Assembly (NCBI GenBank): GCA_020722305.1
Contig: DYLB01000098.1
Location: 1-5,353, forward strand
DNA: 5,353 nt
Source: Anaerolinea thermophila
GTDB lineage: Bacteria > Chloroflexota > Anaerolineae > Anaerolineales > Villigracilaceae
Direction of reading: 5' to 3'
Positions 1 through 5,353 of the stretch are shown piece by piece. The translations under genes were made by a program, and so were the position numbers. Within the stretch, counting starts at the first letter, position 1. Each line of letters opens with the position of its first letter. Under the pieces are notes generated by a model that was given only the letters and a program-made list of their open reading frames with translations, was not told the DNA's origin and did no database searches.

Positions 1-10
1 GGAATTGGCG

Positions 11-23
11 TGGCGATCCGCCA
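11..23. repeat. Small hairpin, 5-bp stem
   Basis: TGGCG (11-15) and CGCCA (19-23) form a perfect 5-bp inverted repeat around a 3-base ATC loop. It lies only a few bases from the larger palindrome at 27-52, so the two may be parts of one small palindromic element downstream of the permease gene. No T-tract follows on either side, so a classic Rho-independent terminator is not supported. A stem this short could occur by chance. Confidence 0.4.
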
Positions 24-26
24 GAT

Positions 27-52
27 GTAGGGCGGAATTAATTCCGCCTTAC
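27..52. repeat. Perfect 18-bp palindrome with imperfect extension
   Basis: GGCGGAATTAATTCCGCC at 31-48 is a perfect 18-bp palindrome. Pairing extends outward to 27-52, with one G/T mismatch at 30/49, which would be a G-U wobble in RNA. It lies about 105 nt beyond the stop of the convergently read permease gene. It could be an intergenic palindromic repeat, a 3'-end stabilising or terminating hairpin, or a protein-binding site. There is no U-tract after the stem in the minus-strand transcript, so I do not call it an intrinsic terminator. A symmetric palindrome with no unpaired loop can also form a cruciform in DNA. Confidence 0.6.
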
Positions 53-116
53 GGTGTGTTGCCAGATATGGGGACGCATCACGAAACATCCCAAAGAGAC
101 GTTTTTGCAGTGGACT

Positions 117-146
117 CATCCGTGTTCATCTGTGTTTATCTGTGGT
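117..146. repeat. Three imperfect 10-bp tandem repeats
   Basis: Three consecutive decamers read CATCCGTGTT (117-126), CATCTGTGTT (127-136) and TATCTGTGGT (137-146). They follow the pattern YATCYGTGKT and differ by one or two bases between neighbours. The array ends 9 nt before the permease stop codon, so it lies just past the gene and outside the coding sequence. From memory, very similar decamer runs occur between genes in many unrelated bacterial genomes, especially environmental ones; I could not verify this here. Function is unknown. It may be a dispersed intergenic repeat or part of the transcript 3' end. Confidence 0.6.
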
Positions 147-155
147 GAATCCTTG

Positions 156-1715
156 TTAAAACAACCAGACGGCCAGGAGCGTCAGTCCGCTGATGAGCAG
201 CAACAGCAGCACGATGTAGCCCAGCAGGGCGCGCAGCACTTCGCCCTCCTTGCCGGCCATGCCGGCCGTGCTGGCCCCGACGACGACTTTCGTGGGCGCG
301 GCGACCGAAGCCAGGGCTGCCCCAGCGGTCTGCCCGGCCAGGATGAGCGGCACACTCAACGAGAGCAGTTCCGCCGTGCGCATTTGCAACGCGCCGAAGA
401 CCACGTTCGAGTTGGTGTTCGAGCCGGTCATGAAAGCCCCGATCCCGCCGATCCAGGGAGCGATTACCGGGAAGGCCGCCCCGACCGCGCCCGCCAGCCC
501 CTGAGCCAGGGCCTCGGTCATCCCGGCCTGCTGCATGATGGTCGCCATGGCCACCATTTCGAGAATGCTCAGGCTGGAGGCCATCATCTTCTTGACCGTA
601 TCGTTCAGGATGGCTTTCGCCGCACCGACCTTGCACAACCCGGCGCGGCAGTAAACGAAGAAAGCGATGATCGAGGTGTAGAGCAGGATCGCCCCGGCGT
701 GGGTGAAGATCCGCACCGGGCGGTTGGCCCCGGCGGGCGAAACGTAACCGAGCGACGTTACCGTTTCGGGGAACTGGACCTGGACTGCGACCTGTCCCAT
801 GAAATCCTTGACGGCCGGGACGAGCAGGACGGCCACCGTCAGCGCGATCAGGATGAAATAGGCCGAGAGCGCCACGAACAGCTTTTTCCCGTCGGTGCGC
901 TGCGCGGGTCCTTTGACTGCGCTATCGCGCCGTTCAGGCCGACGCCGGTGGTTGGTCTGCCCCCAACGGGCCAGCGGCACGCTGACGATCAGTCCCGCCA
1001 GGCCGCCGCCGAAAGCGGCGATGTTCCACAGCCCGGCCACGGCGATGGCGTACTGGACCGCGCCCATCACCGCCCCCAGGATCAGCGCCTTGACCGTCAG
1101 CCGCTTGACCCCGGACCAGCCGTCCGCGGCGTGGGCGACCATCGGGCCGGTGACCAGGGCCGAGATGCCGAGGAAGAGCGCCGCGCCGGGGGCCAGGGTC
1201 GCCTGGTCCAGCCCGGTGGAGGACATCAGGGCCTGGAAGGAGGATCCCAGCGAGCCGAACGTCACCGCCCAGCCGTGCCCGATCGAGGGGATGACCACCG
1301 CCGCCAGGGGCGTGAACCCCAGCCCGACCAGCAGCGGAGCCGTCACCGCCACCGGGACGCCGAATCCGCCCGCGCCTTGCAGGAAGGAAGCGAAGACCCA
1401 GCCGATCAGAATGGCCTGCATCCCCTTGTCGGCAGTCAGGTGGGGCAGAGCCTGGCCGATGACCCGGATGGCCCCGGCCTCGTCGGCGACCCGGTAGAGC
1501 AGGAAGGCGGCCCAGACGATGAAGAGCACGTCGAAGGTCAGGATCAGTCCCTTGACGTGAGCGTAGGCCAGCACGTTTGGGCCGGCACCGAAGAAAAGGA
1601 TGGCGACGACCAGGGCGGCCAGGTATCCGGCGGCCCCGGCGCGGGCTGCCCCCCAGCGGTAACCGACCATCAGGACGAGAATGACGAGGATGGGAATCGA
1701 AGCGAGAAGCGGCAT
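156..1715 (-). CDS. Lactate/glycolate permease, LctP family
   Basis: A 519-residue multi-pass inner-membrane protein, a little shorter than E. coli LldP (about 550) mainly because the N-terminus is trimmed. The family probably imports L-lactate, D-lactate or glycolate with protons. Family hallmarks are in order: FLQGAGGFGVPVAV followed by LLVGLGF at 111-134, RIFTHAGAILL at 335-345, GAFMTGSNTNSN at 426-437, and the Gly/Ala-rich segment around 460-485. Hydrophobic segments run nearly end to end, consistent with about 12 helices. They are broken by a strongly basic loop at about 252-278, probably cytoplasmic. Two acidic hallmark positions of LldP are amides here (Q113 and N433). The ATG lies 3 nt after the CPBP stop, with AGGAAG upstream as a possible ribosome site. 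It is the last gene of the operon. No lactate dehydrogenase or LldR-type regulator is visible, so the substrate is unproven. Confidence 0.9.
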   Translation of the reverse strand: MPLLASIPILVILVLMVGYRWGAARAGAAGYLAALVVAILFFGAGPNVLAYAHVKGLILTFDVLFIVWAAFLLYRVADEAGAIRVIGQALPHLTADKGMQAILIGWVFASFLQGAGGFGVPVAVTAPLLVGLGFTPLAAVVIPSIGHGWAVTFGSLGSSFQALMSSTGLDQATLAPGAALFLGISALVTGPMVAHAADGWSGVKRLTVKALILGAVMGAVQYAIAVAGLWNIAAFGGGLAGLIVSVPLARWGQTNHRRRPERRDSAVKGPAQRTDGKKLFVALSAYFILIALTVAVLLVPAVKDFMGQVAVQVQFPETVTSLGYVSPAGANRPVRIFTHAGAILLYTSIIAFFVYCRAGLCKVGAAKAILNDTVKKMMASSLSILEMVAMATIMQQAGMTEALAQGLAGAVGAAFPVIAPWIGGIGAFMTGSNTNSNVVFGALQMRTAELLSLSVPLILAGQTAGAALASVAAPTKVVVGASTAGMAGKEGEVLRALLGYIVLLLLLISGLTLLAVWLF

Positions 1716-1718
1716 AGG

Positions 1719-2660
1719 TTATTTTTCTTCCTGTTGCGCAGAGATGTCGGCCTGAAGGCTCGTGAGGGCCGGCCGCAGATGTTTGCTGTAGATGTAAATG
1801 GCGATTGCGCCGGCCAGCAGGCCGGGGATCAGGACCAGCCCGGCTTCGGGGCCGAAGCGGCCGCCGGTCCACAGCTCCGGGCCGGAGACCGTGATGCGGG
1901 TCATCGAATAAAAACCCAGCCCGCTGACCGGGAAGCCGAAGACCGGCCCCTCGAAGAAGTTCCAGCCGAGGTGCAGGCCGATGGAGAGCCAGAGCTGGCC
2001 CGTCCGCAGGTAGGCGTAGGCCAGGAACAACCCGGCCAGGAATATCCCGGCCGCGCTGTTCCATAGCGCACCGGGGTTGGAGAGATGCAAGACGCTAAAT
2101 ATTACCGATGAGATGACCACGCCCCAGAGCAGGTTCGTCCCGCTGACCAGGGTTTGCAGGTGGTAGCCGCGCGAGAGTAGTTCTTCGTTCCAGCCCGTGA
2201 GAGCGAAGATGACGAACATCAGCGCCATCCCTCCCAACACGGAGGGGAGGTCTTCGCGCTCCCAGGCAAAGCCTTCGACGGTCAGCCAACCCAGGGCCAG
2301 ATGCAGCCCGAAGATCAGGGCCATAATCCCGGCTGCGATCCCGATCCCGGCCAGCAGGTCGGGCAGGGTGCGCGAATCCAGCTTCAAGCCCAGCCCGGCG
2401 AAGGGACGTTTATCCAAGAAGCGGCGGGCCAGGTAGACCGAGAGCGTGACCGCGACGAGTTCGACGATCTGGTAGAGGAGCATGGCGAACTCGTCGAAGC
2501 GGGCCATCCCAGGAATGGGGATGAAGGTCAGGAAGATGGCCGGGACGCCGATGCAGAAGACCAGGGTGAGGAGCAGGAAAGTCTGGATCAACAGCCGCCA
2601 GCCGGCGCGCAGGCGCGGCTCGCCGGATGAGAAAAATGCCCAACGCCAAGTTTTTTTCAT
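1719..2660 (-). CDS. CPBP-family intramembrane metalloprotease
   Basis: A 313-residue polytopic membrane protein of the CPBP (CAAX protease and bacteriocin-processing, ABI/Rce1) family. The three family motifs are present in order. EExxxR appears as E159, E160 and R164 in NEELLSRGYHL. FxxxH appears as F188 and H192 in FSVLHLSNPG. HxxxN appears as H230 and N234 in HLGWNFFEG. The glutamates and histidines are the expected catalytic and metal-coordinating residues, so it is probably an active glutamate-type protease in the cytoplasmic membrane. About eight hydrophobic segments are visible, ending with one at about 273-291 and a polar 20-residue tail. Bacterial members have varied roles (bacteriocin self-immunity, peptide maturation, membrane-protein processing), and the substrate cannot be read from sequence. 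The start overlaps the C25 peptidase stop in an ATGA and has no clear Shine-Dalgarno, implying coupled translation. Confidence 0.92.
   Translation of the reverse strand: MKKTWRWAFFSSGEPRLRAGWRLLIQTFLLLTLVFCIGVPAIFLTFIPIPGMARFDEFAMLLYQIVELVAVTLSVYLARRFLDKRPFAGLGLKLDSRTLPDLLAGIGIAAGIMALIFGLHLALGWLTVEGFAWEREDLPSVLGGMALMFVIFALTGWNEELLSRGYHLQTLVSGTNLLWGVVISSVIFSVLHLSNPGALWNSAAGIFLAGLFLAYAYLRTGQLWLSIGLHLGWNFFEGPVFGFPVSGLGFYSMTRITVSGPELWTGGRFGPEAGLVLIPGLLAGAIAIYIYSKHLRPALTSLQADISAQQEEK
1727..1732 (-). promoter_or_regulatory. Possible ribosome binding site of permease gene
   Basis: AGGAAG on the minus strand lies 11 nt upstream of the permease ATG at 1715 and inside the last codons of the CPBP gene. 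The spacing is a little long for a Shine-Dalgarno, so translation may also depend on ribosomes finishing the CPBP gene 3 nt before the start. Confidence 0.4.
2657..2660 (-). other. ATGA stop/start overlap, translational coupling
   Basis: On the minus strand the TGA stop of the C25 peptidase (2657-2659) shares bases with the ATG of the CPBP protease (2658-2660). No Shine-Dalgarno precedes this ATG; the upstream bases are A-rich (AAAGTCTAAAAACAC). Reinitiation by the terminating ribosome is the simplest explanation. A run of seven A starts in the overlap and fills codons 2-4 of the CPBP gene. It lies beyond the upstream stop, so slippage there would not fuse the two proteins. Confidence 0.85.
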
Positions 2661-4411
2661 GTGTTTTTAGACTTTGCCCGATAGAGAGAAAACAAGCTGA
2701 AAGAAATGAGCGTCCACCAAAGCCATCGGTTCGTCAACCATTCTTGCCATGGCAGACCGACGTAAAGTATATCGTGTCCTACAACTGTTGGCGCGCTCAG
2801 GCTGGCCGCGGTTACAACGTACTTGCCGAGCGCAAGGCCTGGCGTACGGAGGTTCCCTTCGAATGTGCCGCCGGCCTCCACCTGCGTCATCGTGGCAGCG
2901 AGGGCCATACGATTCGCTTGCTCGAATCTCTCAACCGGGTCGCTTTCAGGCTGAACGTCAAGACGACTGCCCGGAAATGGTTTGAGCCAGACTGCAATTG
3001 GAGTCCCCTGCGGCAGTGCGCTTTTCCCATGCACATAGATTTCACCCCAGTCGAAAGGCCCAGCCAGCCTGGATGTCACTTCCAGGTCTCGTTTTGCGTG
3101 CTTGATGTGTAAGGCGGGATCGCCAAACAGGTTGTATCCATACAATTGATGTTCTATCGCGTCCTGTTCGGTAAAAACATCTGTCGCATCACAATCGGCG
3201 ACAATTGTCCGATTATAGAGTTCGTCTAATTGTTGATGAAGGAGCCATACGAAAAAGGTACGGTCATAGGCGGCATGTTGGTAGCCAAATTTGGCTAACC
3301 GCGTCCATTCCCCAACGGTTTCCACTTGTTTGTTCAAGGCCAGGGTCATCAAGTCTCTTTGAAGGAATGTGTTCGGCACATCGAAGGTGATGTCGGAGGC
3401 GGCAAACACAGCAACCGGGCCCTGAGGCAACATTGCGATAAGGTGGCTGAACGATGGGCGCTCATAATCTCCTAGCGTACACGCTACAAAAGTCGCAATG
3501 GTTTGATTTACATCTGGCATAGACAACGCAGCGTTGCTATCGTACATATCAACCCATTCCCCGTTCTTCCCAATGGCAGGACCAAGCGCATCGCCGCCAT
3601 GTCCAACGTAAGTCCACCAAAGCGGCGAGCCGTTCAGGCTTTCATTGATGCGGCTCGCGTATTGGTCAGTGGGCAGGCTATAAGCGCTTTGGGAAAAACC
3701 ATAAACGATCTTAAAGTTGATATCTGGCGAGATAAAATGGCCGGCAAACTGGCGCAACATCGTTTCGGCCAATTTTCCAAAAGCATCGCCCCAGGCTGCA
3801 TCCGAAGCGGTTAAATTGACCTGTAAAGCAGACAACCCGTTTGCGCTGTCCATTTCATATCTCTTGGTTTTGGATAGTGCCTGGTGTATCAATACTTCTT
3901 CCTCAAACGGAATGCGACCAATCGCAATGGGGAGCCATTGTTTCCGTTGTTCGTCGAAAGTGTAGCCGCTGTCACCCAAGATATACTCATAGCCATACAA
4001 TTGCGTGATAGGAGCCGCTACTTTGAATTTGTGAGGCGGCAAGAAAATATCGGCGTTTGCGTGCGAATAAGGCGGACCAAGCAGGATGACATAAAACGGA
4101 TAAGGACTACCGCTTTGGTAGTAGGTCTCTTGGATGAGTTGCGCAATGGCCTGGGGAGTCTTTTGTTCAGGGGATAGCAACACCGTCGCTGCCTGGAAGC
4201 CGCTGGCCTGCCGATAAGCAGCCCACTCTGCGGCGACTCCAGAAAACGCTTGGGGGGCAATCACAAGATAATTCACTCCCGATTTGCCAGGAGGCTTTTC
4301 GGCGGGAATGGATGCTTGTATCGGGAATAGAACAGGCCAGAGCAAATCCAGGGAAATGAAAAGCCAGGCAGCCACAAGGATAAAATAGAATATTTTTCGC
4401 AACAATCCCAT
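2657..4411 (-). CDS. Membrane-anchored gingipain-like C25 cysteine peptidase
   Basis: A 584-residue protein. Residues 1-30 are a signal or anchor helix (MGLLRKIFYFILVAAWLF), with possible cleavage near A33. The caspase-fold C25 domain spans about 47-436. It opens with NYLVIAP and the segment AEWAAYRQASGF, and has YVILLGPP (107-114) and WLPIAIGRIP (159-168). The catalytic dyad is H271 in YVGHGGD and C311 in FVACTLGDYERPS; LYGYNLFGDPALHI (423-436) closes the domain. A beta-rich region at about 442-553 resembles an Ig-like domain. A Trp-rich hydrophobic tail (559-577) ends in RAKSKNT. It probably cuts proteins outside the cytoplasmic membrane; specificity is unknown. The frame stays open upstream to an ATG at 4669, but that extension overlaps the neighbouring gene, is Arg/Ser-rich and would bury the signal helix, so I chose 4411. 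Its ribosome site is poor: GGAG lies only 1 nt before the ATG. The gene is more AT-rich than its downstream neighbours. Confidence 0.88.
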   Translation of the reverse strand: MGLLRKIFYFILVAAWLFISLDLLWPVLFPIQASIPAEKPPGKSGVNYLVIAPQAFSGVAAEWAAYRQASGFQAATVLLSPEQKTPQAIAQLIQETYYQSGSPYPFYVILLGPPYSHANADIFLPPHKFKVAAPITQLYGYEYILGDSGYTFDEQRKQWLPIAIGRIPFEEEVLIHQALSKTKRYEMDSANGLSALQVNLTASDAAWGDAFGKLAETMLRQFAGHFISPDINFKIVYGFSQSAYSLPTDQYASRINESLNGSPLWWTYVGHGGDALGPAIGKNGEWVDMYDSNAALSMPDVNQTIATFVACTLGDYERPSFSHLIAMLPQGPVAVFAASDITFDVPNTFLQRDLMTLALNKQVETVGEWTRLAKFGYQHAAYDRTFFVWLLHQQLDELYNRTIVADCDATDVFTEQDAIEHQLYGYNLFGDPALHIKHAKRDLEVTSRLAGPFDWGEIYVHGKSALPQGTPIAVWLKPFPGSRLDVQPESDPVERFEQANRMALAATMTQVEAGGTFEGNLRTPGLALGKYVVTAASLSAPTVVGHDILYVGLPWQEWLTNRWLWWTLISFSLFSLYRAKSKNT

Positions 4412-4505
4412 TCTCCGAGTAAGAGACTTCCCGCCGTCAGTCTTTCGCGCGCCGGCGTCAGCAAGCAGGGTCAACGCAGCGGTCTGGCCGATGACTGGTT
4501 GCCTG
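4412..4505 (-). other. Intergenic gap before the C25 peptidase
   Basis: This 94-nt gap separates the pRiA4b-type gene from the peptidase. On the minus strand it contains CTGACGCC and CTGACGGC about 21 nt apart as a short near-direct repeat, plus the self-complementary GCCGGC. TTGACC occurs, but no convincing -10 box follows at 16-18 nt. No stem with a T-tract is visible. I cannot tell whether the peptidase is transcribed from here or by read-through. Confidence 0.4.
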
Positions 4506-5246
4506 CTAATTGCCTGTGTATGTTTCCTCGAATGCCAACGTCTTATCGTACGGCCCTGCATACGCGCACTCCCCGGTGCGCGGCGAATTGACGATTGGCA
4601 GGAAGCCCTCCTCCCACGAGGCGTGCTGTTCGGCGTGCTCCTGGCAATAACCGTCGAGCGGATATTCATACACGTAGAACTGTGTTGCGGGTTTTCCGCA
4701 TTTCACGCAGGGATAAACCGGGGCGTAATTGCGCGCCAGGACTCGCACGCCTTTTGGGGACGGCACGCCCTCGCGCTCGCCAACCACTTTGAGTTTGAGT
4801 TCTGTGGTGGTGCCGAAGTCGTATTCATGCAGGAAACTATCGCCAACAGCCAGGGCGCTGTACAATTTTGTCTGCATACTCTTGACCGGCTGTGAAGGCC
4901 CGAAGAAATCCTTCCACATGGCGTCTACCATGCCGGTGTCCATTTCGAAGCGGGTGTTGCCAATCGTGAATGCGCTCAAATGCCCGCAGCATTCCAACCA
5001 GATGGCGCGCAGGAAATTATCCAGGTCGGCCAGGGTGCGGCTGGCAGGGAGCTCGATGTGCATCCAATACCCGGTCTCATGCCTGCCTTCAACCAGCAAA
5101 TGGAACAATTGCGCCGGCTTGCCGCTTTCCCTGGCAATGACCTCCTGCCGCGCCAGGCATTTTCCCAGGTGGCGGGTAATGGCGTTTTTTGCAAATGCCT
5201 TCCCGCAAAAGAAACACTTTCCGTAAGTAACCTGACGTTTTGCCAT
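4506..5246 (-). CDS. pRiA4b ORF-3-like protein with two zinc-ligand clusters
   Basis: A 246-residue soluble protein with no signal or membrane segment. The middle (about 45-156) resembles the plasmid pRiA4b ORF-3 family. It has the aromatic LDNFLRAIWLECCGHLSAFTI stretch (76-96) and the hallmark HEYDFGTTTELKLKVVGE (140-157), where the family usually has YDFGDxWxH. Near the N-terminus, C11, C14, H26 and C30 form a C-x2-C-x11-H-x3-C pattern like a small zinc finger. Near the C-terminus, C180, C183, C201 and H204 form a second likely zinc site. The tail LPIVNSPRTGECAYAG (216-231) matches what I recall of relatives. The family's function is unknown; zinc fingers suggest nucleic-acid or protein binding. 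The start is firm: AAGGAG sits 6 nt upstream of the ATG. A close upstream gene suggests co-transcription. Confidence 0.82.
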   Translation of the reverse strand: MAKRQVTYGKCFFCGKAFAKNAITRHLGKCLARQEVIARESGKPAQLFHLLVEGRHETGYWMHIELPASRTLADLDNFLRAIWLECCGHLSAFTIGNTRFEMDTGMVDAMWKDFFGPSQPVKSMQTKLYSALAVGDSFLHEYDFGTTTELKLKVVGEREGVPSPKGVRVLARNYAPVYPCVKCGKPATQFYVYEYPLDGYCQEHAEQHASWEEGFLPIVNSPRTGECAYAGPYDKTLAFEETYTGN

Positions 5247-5252
5247 GGGGAA

Positions 5253-5258
5253 CTCCTT
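5253..5258 (-). promoter_or_regulatory. Strong Shine-Dalgarno overlapping upstream stop codon
   Basis: AAGGAG on the minus strand lies 6 nt upstream of the ATG at 5246, close to ideal spacing. Its first two bases belong to the TAA stop of the upstream gene (5257-5259), giving TAAGGAG. This fixes the pRiA4b-type start and indicates that the two genes are read from one transcript. Confidence 0.85.
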
Positions 5259-5353
5259 ATTTCGAATACAAACCGTTCGGGTCTAACTCTTCACGCAGGA
5301 TGCGCAACTCTTTCTCTGTAACCGGCTCGGTGACGCGCACATGGGCGGACGCA
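5257..5353 (-). CDS. C-terminal end of an unidentified protein (partial)
   Basis: Reading in from the window edge on the minus strand, one frame stays open for 31 codons to a TAA at 5257-5259. The residues begin ASAHVRVTEPVTEKEL and end REELDPNGLYSK. The charged, helix-like EKELRILREEL followed by DPNG looks like the natural end of a soluble protein. The tight junction with the next gene's Shine-Dalgarno supports a real stop. One other minus-strand frame here hits a stop early. The rest of the gene lies outside the window and I do not recognise the family. Confidence 0.65.
   Translation of the reverse strand, partial: ASAHVRVTEPVTEKELRILREELDPNGLYSK

Noticed and set aside
11..52. Rho-independent terminator for the permease operon.
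   Set aside because: The hairpins are real, but no run of T follows in the minus-strand direction and they lie over 100 nt past the stop codon.
934..2064. Minus-strand open frame of 376 codons overlapping the permease and CPBP genes in another frame.
   Set aside because: The Arg/Gly/Pro/His-rich translation has no family features and straddles the junction of two real genes in a different frame.
54..2066. Plus-strand open frame of 670 codons antisense to the permease and CPBP genes.
   Set aside because: Its translation is low-complexity and rich in Gln, Asp, Gly, Arg and Pro, with no recognisable domain. It mirrors two well-supported membrane-protein genes whose GC-rich codons suppress stops on the other strand.
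2627..3112. Plus-strand open frame of 161 codons opposite the peptidase C-terminus.
   Set aside because: It has no domain or supported ribosome site, and it lies antisense to conserved Ig-like and tail sequence of the peptidase.
4412..4505. Sigma-70 promoter using TTGACC as the -35 box.
   Set aside because: The sequence 16-18 nt downstream is GC-only and gives no TATAAT-like -10 element.
4412..4669. Upstream extension of the C25 peptidase by 86 residues.
   Set aside because: It overlaps the 3' end of the pRiA4b-type gene, is Arg/Ser/Thr-rich without structure, and would place the signal helix internally. The ATG at 4411 directly precedes a typical signal segment.
1..5353. CRISPR array, tRNA, rRNA or insertion sequence.
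   Set aside because: No regularly spaced repeats, no tRNA-like cloverleaf core and no transposase or terminal inverted repeats were found. Nearly all the window is occupied by the listed minus-strand genes.

Overview
The window is a stretch of bacterial chromosome in which every gene I can support lies on the minus strand, so the biological order runs from right to left. It starts with the last 31 codons of an unidentified gene (5257-5353). A protein of the pRiA4b ORF-3 type follows, with cysteine/histidine clusters at both ends (4506-5246). Next come a membrane-tethered gingipain-like cysteine peptidase of family C25 (2657-4411), a CPBP (CAAX-type) intramembrane protease (1719-2660), and a lactate/glycolate permease of the LctP family (156-1715). 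The last 155 bases hold no gene, only short repeats.

Spacing suggests one or two transcription units. The partial gene and the pRiA4b-type gene are 10 nt apart, and the Shine-Dalgarno of the second overlaps the stop codon of the first. A 94-nt gap separates the pRiA4b-type gene from the C25 peptidase; I see no clear terminator or promoter there. The peptidase stop and the CPBP start share an ATGA, and CPBP and the permease are 3 nt apart. The last three genes therefore look like a translationally coupled operon: an extracytoplasmic peptidase, an intramembrane peptidase and a carboxylate transporter.

The organism cannot be fixed from the sequence alone. The permease and CPBP genes are clearly GC-rich (sampled lines of 46/60 and 42/60 G+C), while the middle of the peptidase gene is much lower (25/60 and 24/60). 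There is no type IX secretion signature on the C25 peptidase, which argues against a typical Bacteroidota gingipain. The gene mix, and the decamer repeat of the CATCTGTGTT type downstream of the permease, make me favour an environmental Chloroflexota (Anaerolineae-like) genome. That is inference with low to moderate confidence.

The part most worth following up is the peptidase pair. The C25 enzyme appears to have an N-terminal anchor, no propeptide, an intact His/Cys dyad and a Trp-rich C-terminal membrane tail, and it is directly coupled to an intramembrane protease with all its catalytic motifs. The permease also carries amide residues where E. coli LldP has acidic ones in two hallmark motifs. 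None of this amounts to a demonstrated new system.
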